64,000 bases of DNA from Musa acuminata AAA Group. Taxonomy: Eukaryota > Streptophyta > Magnoliopsida > Zingiberales > Musaceae. Numbering within the stretch: the stretch's first letter is position 1; each line of letters begins with the position of its first letter. Where the stretch lies: contig NC_088347.1 in NCBI RefSeq assembly GCF_036884655.1, positions 17,159,501 to 17,223,500 of the forward strand, read 5' to 3'. Shown piece by piece: positions 22,925 to 35,680 of this stretch. Under the pieces are notes generated by a model. It worked only from the letters and a program-made list of their open reading frames with translations. It was not told the DNA's origin and did not search any database. The position numbers were made by a program, and so were the translations under genes.

Positions 22925-25258
22925 AACCCTTCATGAGTGCTTAATTTAGATAGTAGGAATAGGAAATAAAAATTTGTTTTCCAAAACTTATATCATGTTT
23001 TTCTTTGTAGCATCTTTGAAAAATTAAAAAAAAAAATTTGATCATGAAAAGTATATTGCAAAGGTTTCATGCATGTTATGTTTTGAAATGTTAAATGATG
23101 TATGCAACATTATGGATGATAGTTATATGATATGTGATAATGCTTAGGATTAATCCATGCGTGTATTTTGATGATTTTATGTCATGCACGAGTTTTTAAG
23201 TAAATGTTGATTTGATACTCTCATTTTGGATTAACATGTTTTTGGTTTAATCATTTTTATGATGAATTAAGATGACATTATCATGACATATTAATATGAC
23301 ATAGTGCATGTACATATATGTATGAATTTCTTGATAGTCTTTTGATAATAGATGTGATATCATGATGTTTTATTTTTGATGTGTTTGGTCTTGACGGCTT
23401 TATGACAAAACTTATGTTTTGATTTTAAATGATGATACATGTTTTCACAAAAAGACTTGAACACCCTCACATGAAATCAATTGTATGAAATGGAAATGAA
23501 TTTTATATCCTATTGAGATTAATGAATTTAGTTTACCAATCTTGTGAATCTCATGAAAATAAACATTACGAATATTTTGAAAATAAATGAGTGTATCATG
23601 CATTTGGTCTTAATGATTTCTCTTGAACATACTTTTTGAAATCATACTTGATAATGAATATTAAGATATTAAAAGGATGTTATCATGGAATCATGCTTGA
23701 TAATTTATTTTACGAAATTTACCTTTCTATCTTGAATGTTGACATTTTTTTTTAAAGCAAAGGCATGCTTATAAGAAGCAAATCACATGAATAGAAATTT
23801 ATAAAAATGAAATGTAATCCTCTATCTTATTGATTTTTCAATAAACCTATGCTTGTCATATATGAATTTATTGAATGTAATTTTGAGGATGATTTCAGAT
23901 TTGACAAATGCTTGATTCGTATTTACGACATAAGATACATTTTAAATATGAATTATGCTTCAATCATGTTAAATGCTTCAATCATTTTCTATCTCTAGAG
24001 TTCTTGATTTTGATGAAATACAAGTGATAAATTCATTTATGATATCTTGTAAATCACTTGAATTATGAATGAGTTTTTTTTTTTTATGATGTGTTAAAAG
24101 AATCACTTAAAAAGAAAATGCTTTTCCCATCTTATCGAGATTAATGATTTCATGATATTGTGTGAATCTCGAAATTGATTTTGATGAAATAGTAATAACA
24201 TGTTATGAATCTCAAAAATGATAATTTGATTATGATTTTTTTTTTTTGTAACTTGTCTTTTGATTTCTTAGAATTCAATGAAGTGTCATATTGATATCTT
24301 GATACTTGGAATATTTTAAAATATGATCTTGATAAGAATGTTTCAAGTTGCTCTTTGTACTATATCTTTTCAAATGAATCATGAGCTTTGATATCATATA
24401 TTTCATAATATAGAAATAACAAGATTTCTTTGCCTTGTATGTCTTGTGTGATGATTGTACATCAATTTGCTTTATTATGAATTATATGAATCTTGATCGT
24501 GAACTTGTTAAGAAGAATTTTAATGAACCATGAATCATATCTTTGGTATTCACGAATTGATCCTTATTGATATCTTTCATGAATTCTTTGCATATTTGGC
24601 TTGTTGAATGGTTGAAATTTTTAGCCATTGAGTTCTCCCTTCTTTTCGATAATGACAAAGGGGGAGATAGATTGCTAGCACAATTCAAGAAAAAAACAAA
24701 AATTGCACTTCTCAAAAGAGAAGAAATTGCTATCTTGAACATCAACGAGAATTGCTAGCTTGAAACATCAAGAAAATGCAAAAATGTGCTATCGTGCCTA
24801 TCTCAAGAAAAGCAAATATGCCAACTTGCATATATTTGAATTTGCTAGCTTATAAAACTTGCATATTTCAAGAATCAAGAGTTGCTTTCTTGAACATCTC
24901 TAAATTGCTAGCTTGCAAATTCTAAAATGTTGTAAAATTGCTAGATTGCATGATAATAAAATTTTAATATTATGTTTTTCATGCAATGAGTTGAACCCAT
25001 ATAACAAACACTTGATTGTGGTACTTCTCCTTTTTGTTGATTACAAAGGGGGAGAAGTATGTTGATGACATGACATGTGATGCATAAGTTCATGATGATG
25101 TATTGCAAGTATTCATGATGAATATTTCAATGACTTGAATTCTGTTTGAATTCAAGGTTCTATCAATATGGCATATTGATAGGGGGAGTTTGTTTAAACT
25201 CCGGGAATTAAGGTTAACTCCGTCATCAAGTGGTTGTCATCATCAAAAAGGGGGAGAT
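22925..25258 (+). other. Non-coding internal region and PPT cluster of element 4
   Basis: AT-rich and without a credible protein. The first PPT (ACAAAGGGGGAGATAG) is at 24655-24670. TTGCTAGCTTG boxes lie at about 24668-24950. The second PPT sits in a hairpin with 9-bp arms TACTTCTCC/GGAGAAGTA (25022-25060). The terminal PPT is at 25245-25257. Confidence 0.75.
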
Positions 25259-26828
25259 TGTTGAATCTTGTATTTTGATGATGAAACCACTTGATATGTA
25301 TTTATAATTTAAACTGCATTTTGAGTGATGCAGGTCTACTCGATCAGGATTAGACAGTTAACGCAGGAGGAATTGACGTTGCGCCGGAAGAGATCACGTT
25401 AGGATATTGGATGGCTGAACGCTTCGGACGTCGGGCATCGGGCCAAGGAGAGCGAAATTGTGCCAAGGATATCGGGGTTGCAGAGGTCAACCGCCGATTG
25501 GGCAACAAGCCGCAAGAGAGGACGATGCACCGAAGAATCGGACAAAGCGCCAACCAATGACGTGCCGGGCAATAGAATGTCAATTCGCGTTGTAATAATT
25601 GTCAAGATCGGAGTTGAGTTTTGGTTTGTGTGTGTAGGATTAACTACGATAACGATAAAGACATAAAGTGAAACAAAGTGCCGGAGTCAAGCGCGAAGGA
25701 TTCGTTGGGAGTTCGAGAGTTCGACGGAAGTCCGAAGGTTCGTCGGGAATGCTACCGGAACTAGCCGAGAATGAATAGGGAGCTTGCCGAAGGGTTTTTC
25801 GGAAGCTCGCCAGAAGGTTCGTTGGAAATTCGCGGAGCTCACCGAGAAAGATCGGAGCTTGCCGAAGAAGCTAGTTGGAACTCGCCAAGATCAAATCGTG
25901 AAGTCTAGGAGCTTGCCGGGAGTCCGCATAATAGTTTCCGAGAGTTTATCAGAAGACCGTCGGAAGTTCGCCGGAAGCTCGACGGAAGAAATCTTGACTT
26001 ACGGACTTTGTAATAGCTTAGAAAATGTCTTTAAATTCATAGTTAGCACATTAATTAGGGTTAGGATTAGGTGTTAATCATATAACCCAAGTAAAGGCCA
26101 ATTGGGCCCGAGTTCGGACTGGTTTGGGCCAAGTTTGGAGCCCAACCAATGAGTTGAATTGGCCTAGGCGGTGGCACCGCCTAGACTAGGCGGTGGCACC
26201 GCTTGACTGGGCGGTGGCACCGTCAATCCACTGTCAGTGTCACACTTACAGGCGGTGGCACCGCCGGCCTCGGAAACTAAAGAGAATTCAAATTTTGGAG
26301 CCCAAATTTGAATCCTCTTGAGGCCTATAAATACCCCTCAAATTTCAGCTGAGACAACAACCTTTTGAAAAGCAATAGTTTGAGTTAAGAGCCTTAGAAT
26401 AGTCTTTGCAAGTCTTGTTTTTCATATTGCTTAAGTGTTCACTTCCTCCCATCTTGTTGAAAAGAATTGTAAGAGTGTGAACCACTTGTAAAGATTGTAA
26501 GAGGGGTATTAGTCCTTCCCCTACAAGAAATTTGCTAGTGGAAGTTGGAAGCCTCTTCGAAGAAGGCTTCGCAAGTGGATGTAGGTCATTTTGACCGAAC
26601 CACTTTAAAAACTGCTGCATTATCTGGTTTGCATCCTACTCTTGCCATTTACATACTGCAAACTTCTCTACTTAGTTACTACGCTTCCATATGTTTCTAA
26701 GTTATCAAGCTTCTAAAATTAGTTTTCATTGATATTGCTTTTCATCGTACGAAAGATTTATCAAAACTGAAGTTTTAATCCGCTGCACTAATTCACCCCC
26801 CCCTCTTAGTGCCGCTCCGATCCTAACA
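25259..26828 (+). mobile_element. 3' LTR of element 4
   Basis: Starts TGTTGAATCTTG after the terminal PPT and ends TCCTAACA. TATAAATA at 26326-26333, GGCGGTGGCACCGCC motifs at about 26167-26266. Confidence 0.93.
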
Positions 26829-26833
26829 CCTGC

Positions 26834-26903
26834 ATCACTCAAAACGTATATGAAATCATAAACACTTATCAATTGGTTTCATCATCAAAATATGAGTTCA
26901 ACA
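26834..26903 (-). mobile_element. 3' LTR of element 3, first ~70 bp
   Basis: Continues after the element 4 TSD (ATCACTCAAAACG...) to the LTR start TGTTGAACTCATA at 26903 on the minus strand. Confidence 0.85.
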
Positions 26904-28909
26904 ATCTCCCCCTTTTTTATGATGACAACCAATTGATGATGGAGTTAACCTTAACTCCCCCTATCAATATGTCATATTAATAGAACCTTGAATTCAAGCT
27001 GAATTCTAAGTCATTGCAAATTTCATTATGAATATTTACAATACATCATCATGCATAACATGATTATACTTCTCCCCGTTTGTCATCAACAAAAAGGAGA
27101 AGTGTAACTTTCAAGTATTTGGACATACAAGTTCAAATCATTGCATAATAAACATAATCATATTTTTAACATCATGTAATTTGTAAGCTAGCAAATTTAT
27201 CAAGTGTTACATCAAGTTTTGCTTTTTGAGATTGGCAAGATAGCACTTTTTCTTTTAAGATAAGCAAACTAAAAATTTTTGCCTCTTTTTGTGATATGTA
27301 CATTTGCAATTTTTGCTTTTTTAGATGTGCAGGCAAGCAAGCAAGCTTTTGCATCTTCTTAACTTGTGCAAGCTAGCTATCTCCCCCTTTGACATTGTCA
27401 AAAAGAAGGGAAGAATACAATTTTATATCTCTTTTTCCCTTTATAGCAATTTTCAAAGCATGACAAGGATAAGTAATCATTCTTATTTCAAAATACCATA
27501 ATTGAGATAAACCTTGAATTCAAATCAAAGCAATTTCAATCATGATTCACATCATATACAATACATCACATACATCATCAAAATAAAAAGCATAAGTATT
27601 GCATGCATTATTTCAAATCATAAATATTCCATATCATGATGGCATCAATTTGTCAAATTATATCCTACGATACATGATTATAACTTTTCCCCCTTTTATC
27701 ATTGTAAACAAGAAAGAATAAGGGAAGAATATAATAGTATAAAATATTTCAATCATTTCAAGGCATACGTGTCATAAATACAAAGAAATCATGTCATTAA
27801 ACATAAGACCACTTGAATACCAAAAGATATGATTCATATAGTAAATCTCTTCTTTAAATAAAATACCAAGAATAAAAAATAGTATGTGTACAAAGAAGAG
27901 ATCTAGATTCAAAAATTCTCAAGTAATTCCAAGAAACCAAGATCATGATTTTAATAAAACTCATTCAAATTCAAATCATCAAAATAATCAAAATCTCAAC
28001 ATTTCTTTCAAGAGATTCAAAATGGCATAAATAATTTTATTGGTCTCTTAGTGAAAAATCGATAAGATAGAGAAAAAGAAAATTTTCAAGAAAAATGCTT
28101 TCCTCCTTTTGTTTCTAACTTATTGATTGATTTCATACATGCATGTTCTTTTCTTTCAAATACATGCATTATTCATTAACATCAAAAAAAAACTTTCAAA
28201 AGTTCACAAAAATTATCATGCATAAGTTCAAAATATAAACTCATTAAGTGTGCTTTCAAATCATCATTACATTTTCATTAAGACTTTAAGCATAGTTTCG
28301 TTGAACATAATATTGAATGATTCTTAAAGATATCTAAACTCCTTTAGTTTCAATTTATGTGATTGACTTTATATTAGCATGCCCAAATATTTGTTCTTAT
28401 GTCAAAACCATGCATCAACATTTAAAATGGAAAGATAAAAAACCATCAGGATCAAAAAGTGTAACACATAATTCCAAAACATATGATTTCAAATCATTAC
28501 TTCAAGTCCTCATGCATAAAAATCATTAACTATGATACAAACATTTATTTTCAAAACATTCATTATGATAAGACATACAAGCCAAAGAAATCATTAAATA
28601 TAAAGTATATTCATCAATCAAGGTTTCATTGAGCATAAGGCATTTCCAAATAAAATCAAAAATCAATACGAAAATCATCAAGATATACATTATTGCTTCT
28701 TAAAACATACATAGGATTTATCTTAAGTATTAGATTTAAGTCTAATATTTTTGTTCATTTATCATAAAACATGTAATTTTTATGATAATTTTCAAAATTA
28801 CTAGAAAGATAAGCATGATCCCAATTTTTTAGTATTTTCATTATATTATTAAATATATAATTTTTAAGAAAAATAATTAAACTATATTAAAAATAACTCA
28901 TGAAAAGTA
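26904..28909 (-). other. Non-coding internal region and PPT cluster of element 3
   Basis: The terminal PPT is inverted at about 26904-26920 (ATCTCCCCCTTTTTTAT), the second PPT hairpin at about 27068-27103, and the first PPT near 27376-27400 (CTATCTCCCCCTTTGACATTG). GCTAGC-type boxes lie between. The rest is AT-rich without genes. Confidence 0.75.
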
Positions 28910-29831
28910 TCATGTAATTTTGAAATAAATTAAGGGGATTTTGATTACCTCATCGTCGAAAGTCATTAAGATGTAGTTTGCCACCTCGCCTTTATTGATT
29001 TTCTCCTCGTCTTCGGAGGAGCTCGATTCGTCTTTTGGCAACTTCTTCTTGCATTCATAGCAAGTAGTTTCATTCTTTTTATTCTTTAATTTTTGTTTTA
29101 CGAAGGAGTTCAAGTTTACCATCACTTGAGCTTATGCTTGAGTGGTCTTCAATTGTTTTAAGTCTGAAATCCTTCCTGTTCTTTAGAAGGTTGTCCTCAA
29201 GTTCATTTTGTGTCACATTGGTCATTTCGTAGGTCATTAAAGACCCGATAAGTTCTTCGATCAAAAAAGTATTTAAATTTTTTAATTCTTGAATAGTCGT
29301 TACTTTCGAATTCTAATTTTTAAAAAGCGATGGTAAAACTTTACTAACAAGTTCAAAATTCGAAAAAGTTTTATCAAGAGCTTTTAAACCATTGACGACA
29401 TCCATAAAATGGGTGTACATGTCAACAATGGTTTCGCTTGGCTTCATTCAAAATAGTTCAAAATCGTGCATCAAAAAGTTGATTTTCGAATCTTTAACTT
29501 TGCTAGTGCCTTCATGTGTGATTTCAAGAATATGCCAAATATCGTGCACAGTTTTATAAATAGAAACACGATTAAATTTATTTTTATCCAAGGCGCAAAA
29601 CAAAGCATTCATAGCTTTCACATTTAAAGAAAAATTATTCTTCTCCAAATCATTCCAATGGTTCATCGGAAGAGAAGACCTTTGAAATCCATCTTCGATA
29701 ATATTCCATAAATCGAGATTCAACGAAAGCAAGAAAACACTCATTCGATTTTTCCAATATGTGTAGTACATCCCATTGAATAAGGAAGGACGAATGAGAA
29801 AGTGACCCTCTTGAAAGCCGAAAAGAGTCAT
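28910..29831 (-). pseudogene. gag pseudogene of element 3
   Basis: ATG at 29831 (MTLFGFQEGHFLIRP) is followed by an open frame to about 29448, with LNVKAMNALFCALDKNKF and THEGTSKVKDSKI. It then has stops and frameshifts. The tail is recognisable in pieces: EELIGSLMTYEM at 29079-29264, and CYECKKKLPKDESSSSEDEEK at 28910-29125, ending FKIT-stop. The Cys-x2-Cys half of a zinc knuckle is present but the His/Cys half is deleted, as in elements 1, 6 and 7. Confidence 0.85.
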
Positions 29832-29881
29832 TTCTTTTGGGTGTTAAACCAAATAAGAAATTACGAGACTCTGATACCAAC

Positions 29882-31447
29882 TATTAGGAATGAGTCAGCA
29901 CTAAGAGGGGGGGCGGGGGGGTGAATTAGTGCAGTAGTAAAAACGTAGGTTCTAAAGATGTTTGGTACAATTAAAACCGATTTCAAAAATGCCTAACTTT
30001 GAAAGCAATAAGAAGGCAGCTTGCAGTTAAAATAAAGTGCTCAATGGAAACGCAAACCAGATTTTTTTAGTGGTTCGGTTGTCGTAACCTACATCCACTC
30101 TGCCGATTCCTCTTCCGTTGAGGCCACCAACATCCACTATCGGTCTTCCTTCAATAGGTGAAGACCAACCATTTTTTACAACTCGATTCTCCTTTTACCG
30201 GATTTAGGAGATAACTCTTACACCCCCCACTTACTCCTCTCTCAAACTACTCTAACACTTAGAAGAAAGAGAGGAGTTCACACAAGGTTATAACAGTGTT
30301 TCTTTCCTTTTTTACTCTCAAGCCTTATGTTTCTTAACCAAGGATGAGAGGGGTATTTATAGGCTTCAAGTTGATTCAAACTTGGAGCCTAAAAATGTCT
30401 CATCCCGGGTTTCCCAAGTATGGGCAGTACCACCCAATCTGGGTGGTACCACCGCCTGACAGAGCTCAGAGACTGAGCTCTAGTGGTACCACCGCCTGAC
30501 AGGGACGGTACCACTGCCGACAGCATTTACTATCGACGGTACCACCGCCCAAACCACCTAGGAGACTGAGTCTCCCAAGCAGTGCCACTGCCGGTTGGGC
30601 TTTTAGGTGCTGAATGGGTTATTCAATATGACCCAATTTAGGCCTGTTAAGGGCCCAATTGGCCCCTAATTAAGTTAGTGGGATTATCTCTCAATCCTAA
30701 CTTAATTTACAGACTAACTATAATATTTAAGATAATTGACAAAGCATTCTAGTTCCGGTACGTCAATTGTTCTTCCGGCGATCTTCCGACGAACTCTCGG
30801 CAATATTCCGGTGGACTCCCGATAAGCTCTTGGACTTCACGACAATCTTGTTGGCGAGTTCCGATGAGCTTCTTTGGTAAGCTCCTGGACTTCTCGGTTA
30901 GTTCCGGCAAAACTTCTGACGAACATCCGGACTTCCGACGAACGTCCGGACTTACGACGAACTCTCAAACTCCCAACAAAATTCACGTTTTTGACTCCGA
31001 AAATTCATTTTGCTTTATACCTTTCTATCGTAGTTAATCTTGCACACATAAAAATAACTTCGATCTAGACAATTATTATAAAGCTTTGAATCATGTTGTC
31101 CGGCATGTCATTGGGTCATCGACGCTTCGTCCGATTCTTTGGCACATCATCCTCTCTAGTGGCATATTGCCCAATTGGCTAGTTGACCTCTGCAACTCTG
31201 ATATCCTTGGCGCAATATCCGGTTTTCTTGGCCTGATGCCCGAATTCATAACTTAAAGCCTTCTGTCGATACATCGACCGATCCTCTGACCTGACATCCA
31301 ATCTTCTAACATGTTTGCTCTGGCCCAACATGATTCTTCCTACTTCAATTGTCTCTCCTTGATCCAAGCTTCCTGCGTCACTCAAAACACATATCAAATC
31401 ATAAACACTTATCAATTAATTTTATTATCAAAATACGAGATTCAACG
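29882..31447 (-). mobile_element. 5' LTR of element 3 (1566 bp)
   Basis: Inner end TATTAGGAATGAGTC with a G-run (C-run inverted), promoter GGTATTTATAGG inverted near 30352, symmetric GGTACCACC motifs at about 30420-30560, GC-rich TTCCGGCGA block about 30770-30960. The start TGTTGAATCTCG is decayed at the last base (G at 31447). The primer site (GTTGGTATCAGAGT, minus) is at 29868-29881. Confidence 0.88.
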
Positions 31448-31452
31448 TACAT

Positions 31453-32330
31453 AGCTTACTTGTAATAGCTAGATAGTCTTTCGAATATCTCACAAATGAA
31501 CACTTGTTTGGCTTAAATATCTCACAAATGAATTGTTACTGCCCAGTTATACTTATTCAACTTTTCAGACTATCAATCGTTCATACTACTGACCATTGCA
31601 ATACATGCAAATACATATAGCATATACGTTTGACAAAAATTTATAACTAATTCCTCATCCTGGATGCAATGCTATCATGTACTTTTCCAAATCCGGTTGG
31701 TCCTTCAAATGTAAAATTTTTTTTTTTTTAAGATACCTAGAAGATTCATTTGCCTTTAGATCAATGATTTCTTTAGTATTGAGTAGATTAACAAAAAAGA
31801 GACGCATCTGACTCTTGACTCTGAAAACGATAGTTTTACTCTATTCAGAAACTTATCATTTTCATACCATCATTCTATAATTATTGATATTAATGCATGA
31901 GATACAATAATATCAAGGATATCTAGGAAATGATCAAATAAAGTACTCTTTATAATATCCAAATAACAGTGCCTTAGTTATAATGAGCCCAATTTTGCTC
32001 CATTACGCTTTGAAGGTGTCATAAGAAAATAACGAAAATGATACACAAAACTTTGTCCTAAAACTAACCAATGAGAAGTGCTTTTCAATGCCTCTTTATC
32101 ATCAGAATGACCTGATCCACAATTACCAACACATGAAACTATAAAGATGAAATTAAAAAATTATTAATAATAATTTAAAAGAAAATAATTATAAAATAAT
32201 GTAAAAAAAAGCATACCTATGCATAAATCAACATCTTCAACTGGCTTTATAATTTCAATGCATATAATAAGTGCTTGATGACATAATTAATTCTTGTCTA
32301 AAGCCAAAAGGGATTAGAGTTGATAATTCA
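31453..32330 (-). other. Old sequence with an exon-like minus-strand segment
   Basis: No retroelement is visible. On the minus strand, a pyrimidine-rich TTTATAG acceptor near 32142 opens a ~55-codon frame (CVGNCGSGHSDDKEA, STSHWLVLGQSFVYHFRYF, PSKRNGAKLGSL-stop at ~31980). It looks protein-like but I do not recognise it. A second candidate (LKDQPDLEKYMIALHPG) lies near 31670-31715. Together with 11.5-12.1 kb this may be a decayed host gene interrupted by element 3. Confidence 0.3.
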
Positions 32331-33231
32331 ATCAAAAATTATCTAAATAGAAAAAATAAGAATAAATTAGGAAAATAACACACTGTTCAAATGATGAAAA
32401 AATTAAAAAATTATCAAAAAATTTCTCTAAAATAAAAAATAGTGACATATGTCCAATTGAGTCATATTTAAAGTTTAATAGAAAATTTCATATCATTTGG
32501 AATAATCCTTCTATGTGATGCATTATTTTTAAATGTTCACCAAAAACAATGCATCGAATATTAAGAAATTTTTTTAAACCAAATTTTCTTCATATATCGT
32601 GGACCTATTTAAAAGCTCAAATGTCAAAAAAATATTGCTTAGATGCATTATATTTTGGTAGAAATTAAAAAAAAGGATAAAATACGAAAACAAAATATTG
32701 TTCACTTGATAAAAAATTTACTAAAATATTAAAAAATTTAAAATAGAAAAAAGTGACATATGTCCATATGCGTTATTTTCAAAGATTTTGTAAAAATTTC
32801 ATATCATTTTGAATAGTCCTTTTATGCAATGTACTTTTTCAATTTTTTTCAAAAAAAAGGCATCGCATATTAGAACAAAAAATTTGACCAAATTTTCTCC
32901 ATATATTGTGGTACTATATAAAAGCTCAAATACAAAAAAATATTGCATTGATTCATTATATTTAGGTAGAAATTAAATAAATAAGAAGAAAATTGGAAAA
33001 TAAAACACTGTTTAGATGTTGAAAAATTCACAAAAAGAGCAAAAAATTTTAAAATATAAAAAAAATGACATATGTCCATCCATTTCATATTCAAAGCTTT
33101 TCTAAAAATTTTAGATCATTTGACTCTTCTATGCGTTGCACTATTTTTGAATTTTTTTCAAAAATAGGGCATAGCATATTAGAAAAAGAAAATTTGTAGA
33201 TCAAAATTTCTCCATATATTGTGGACCTATT
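32330..33231. repeat. ~311-bp AT-rich tandem repeat, left part
   Basis: GACATATGTCC recurs at 32444, 32755 and 33067 (spacing 311 and 312). GGTAGAAATT recurs at 32657 and 32965, and again at 41844 after element 6 is removed (spacing about 314). CTCCATATATTGTGG also repeats. This is a degenerate satellite-like array of about four units interrupted by element 6. Confidence 0.75.
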
Positions 33232-33356
33232 TGTTAGGATCGAGAGCACTAAGAGGGGGGGGGTGAATTAGTGCAGCGGAAATCTTACAGCGATTAAAAA
33301 CCAAAAGCTGCGTTCGTTCAAAAACTATTAAGATGCAGAAGCAAATTCTCAGTTTG

Positions 33357-33650
33357 TAACTAAGTGCAGTTTGCATCTAAGCGCAGATTGCGTCTAAGCG
33401 CAGTTTTGCGTCTAAGCGCAGTTTACGTCTAAACTCAGATTTACGTCTAAACGCAGTTTTACGTCTAAACGCAGATTTACGTCTAAACGCAGATTTACGT
33501 CTAAACGCAGATTTACGTCTAAACGCAGTTTTATGTCTAAACGCAGATTTACGTCTAAACTCAGATTTACGTCTTAAACTCAGATTTACGTCTAAACGCA
33601 GATTTACGTCTAAACGCAGTTTTACGTCTAGACGCAGATTTACGTCTAAA
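33357..33650. repeat. 18-bp minisatellite in LTR of element 6
   Basis: Units close to ACGTCTAAACGCAGATTT (variants with GCAGTTTT, CTCAGATTT) repeat about 15 times, grading at one end into GCGTCTAAGCGCAGTTT variants. Degenerate units continue to about 33930. The right LTR (39486-39763) has one unit fewer. Confidence 0.92.
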
Positions 33651-34433
33651 CTTTGAGACTCGTTTGTATACTCGCAGAAGGCAGTATGCAGTTGAAATCA
33701 AGACGTAAACGTGAACTGAGAACTGATGATTGAGCGAGGAAAGCCGATTTACGTCTGAATGCAGTTTTACGTCTAAATGTTAAAACTCGTTCGTAAAATT
33801 GTAGATGACAGTTTGCAGTTATCAATAGGATCAAAATGTAAGTGTAAACTGCAAAGAAGCTCGTTCGTAAAAGCACGGAAGACAGTTCTGCAGAATCAAA
33901 CGTAAACGTAAACTGTAATGTATGAAAATACGAATTTACGTCTGAATGCAGATTCGGAAGAACAGCACTTAGAACTTGTTCGTGAAAGCGCAGAGAGCAG
34001 TAGTAATGAAGGAGGTTTGCAGTAATGATAAAGTGCTCGAAAATAAACGCAAACCAGAGATTTAGAGTGGTTCGGTCAGCCTTGACCTACTCCACTTTTG
34101 GCTTCCTCTACCGACGAGGTTGCCGACGTCAACTAGGGGCCTTCCTTCAATAGGCGAAGGCCAAACTGCCCTTTTACAATTTCTCTCCTTTTGACAGGCT
34201 CAGGAGACAACCTTTACAGACCTTTCTCTCCTCACTTTACAACTGAAAACTTGAAGAACAGAAGGAGGAGACTTAAAGGCTTTACAACACTTTTGAGCTC
34301 TTAGAATCACAGAAAAGATCAAGATTTCGGTGTAGGTCTGTATCTTTTCAGTGCTGAATGGGTGGGGTATTTATAGGCCCCAACCCAATTCAAAATTCGA
34401 GCTCAAAACCATCAAATCCCGGAATTCTGGGAT

Positions 34434-34830
34434 CAGGCGGTTGCACCTCTTGACTGGAGAGGTTGCACCGCCTGGCAGAGCTCGAAGACTGAGCTCAGGC
34501 GGATGCACCTCTCTGTCAGGGGTGGTTGCATCTTTCTGCCAGAGCTCGAAGACCGAGCTCAGGCGATGCATCACCTGTCCAAGGAGGTTGCATCTCACTG
34601 CCAGAGCTCGAAGACCGAGCTCGGTGGTTGCACCTCTCGGCAGAGCTCGGAACTTGAGCTCTGGCGGTGCTACCTCTTGACAGAGGAGGTTGCACCGCCC
34701 AGTCTCGCTTGGAGACTGAGCCGTGGGCGGTTGCACCTCCTGGCTGGAGCGGTTGCACCGCCCAGTCTCGCTGGGAGACTTAGCCTGGGCGGTTGCACCT
34801 CCCTGCCTGGGCGGTTGCACCTCCCACAGC
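34434..34830 (-). promoter_or_regulatory. Symmetric-motif array upstream of the LTR promoter, element 6
   Basis: Many copies of GGCGGTTGCACC/GGTGCAACCGCC half-sites alternating with CAGAGCTCGAAGACCGAGCTC palindromic spacers. They lie immediately upstream (minus strand) of the TATAAATACCCC box. Sirevirus LTRs are known for high-copy symmetric CGG-CCG motifs before the promoter. A regulatory role is inferred. The other LTR has it at 40545-40941. Confidence 0.7.
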
Positions 34831-35680
34831 TACTTGGGTTCGAATGGGTTGAACCATTCGACCCAACTTGAGTTCTTCAGGGGCCCAATTGCCCCAGGAT
34901 TAAGCTAATGGGATCACCTCCCATTTCTAACTTAATCACCGTGCTAACTACGATTAAATCTAAGACAATTTCTGCAGCTTTGCTTCGGTACGTCAATCGC
35001 TTCTTCCGGCGAGTTTCCGGCGAACTTCCGTCGATCATCCGATGAACCCTCGGTGATGCTTCTGCGGACTTCCGGCAAACTCCTGGACTTTGCGACGATC
35101 CACTTGGCGAGTTCCGACGAGCTTCGCTTGGCAAGCTTCTGGACTTCTCAGATCTGTTCTCGCTGAACCTCCAACGACCGTCCGAACTTCCGTCGAACTC
35201 TAGAACTCCCAATGTGATCATGATCTTGACTCCGGCGCAACACCTGCTGCTTGTCTAACTCTCATCGTAGTTAATCCTGCACAACAAAACAAAACTTCGA
35301 TCGAGACAATTTTCCTAAGCAATTAACCAAGTTGTCCGACATGTCATTGGTCTCTCGACGCTTCGTCCGATTCTTTGGCGTATCGTCCTCTTCTGCAGCC
35401 TATTGCCCAATAGGTCAGTTGACTCCGCAACTCCGATATCCTTGGCACAATACCCGCTCTTCTTGGCCCAATGCCCGAGTTCACGGCCCGAAGCCTTCTG
35501 TCGATACGTCGACCGATCCACCGGCCCGACGTCCAATCTTCTAACATGTTCCTTCGGCACAACATGATTTTCCTGCTTTAATTGTCTCATCCTGATCGAA
35601 GCATCCTGCGTCACTCAAAACGCAGATTAAATCATAAACATATATCAAGTAGTTTCATCATCAAAATACGAGATTCAACA

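Larger units (their letters stand above)
20360..26828 (+). mobile_element. Element 4: full-length gag-only Sirevirus (6469 bp)
   Basis: TSD CCTGC at 20355-20359 and 26829-26833. 5' LTR 20360-21932, primer site 21933-21946, gag 21983-22924, non-coding region with three PPTs, and 3' LTR 25259-26828. The two LTRs (1573 and 1570 bp) are very similar. The 5' end is TATTGA where the 3' LTR has TGTTGA. There is no pol. It interrupts the 3' LTR of element 3. Confidence 0.95.
12154..31447 (-). mobile_element. Element 3: gag-only Sirevirus, split by elements 4 and 5
   Basis: The target-site duplication TACAT at 12149-12153 and 31448-31452 proves one insertion. Read on the minus strand it runs: 5' LTR 31447-29882, primer site, gag pseudogene 29831-28910, non-coding region with three PPTs, then a 3' LTR in three pieces (26903-26834, 20359-19307, 12629-12154). 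Those pieces sum to about 1.6 kb, the same as the 5' LTR (1566 bp). The first LTR base pair at 31447 is mutated (CAACG instead of CAACA), and TGTTAGG at the inner end is TATTAGG. Confidence 0.88.
33232..35680 (-). mobile_element. 3' LTR of element 6 (2449 bp)
   Basis: About 0.9 kb longer than the LTRs of elements 1, 3 and 4 because of an 18-bp minisatellite (33357-33650) near its end and an expanded symmetric-motif array (34434-34830). Promoter TATAAATA inverted at 34368-34375. A GC-rich CGG repeat block is at about 35000-35215. Confidence 0.94.

Noticed and set aside
33357..33650. Regular short repeats that look like a CRISPR array
   Set aside because: Units are direct 18-bp tandem copies without unique spacers, inside a plant LTR and present in every LTR of the subfamily. 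It is a minisatellite.
34351..34871. Long overlapping open frames on both strands (also 40462-40982, 48840-49496, 55250-55772)
   Set aside because: They arise from the GC-rich symmetric-motif array of the LTR. The translations are repeats of RCNRP/GCTS-type text in several frames, with no protein character.
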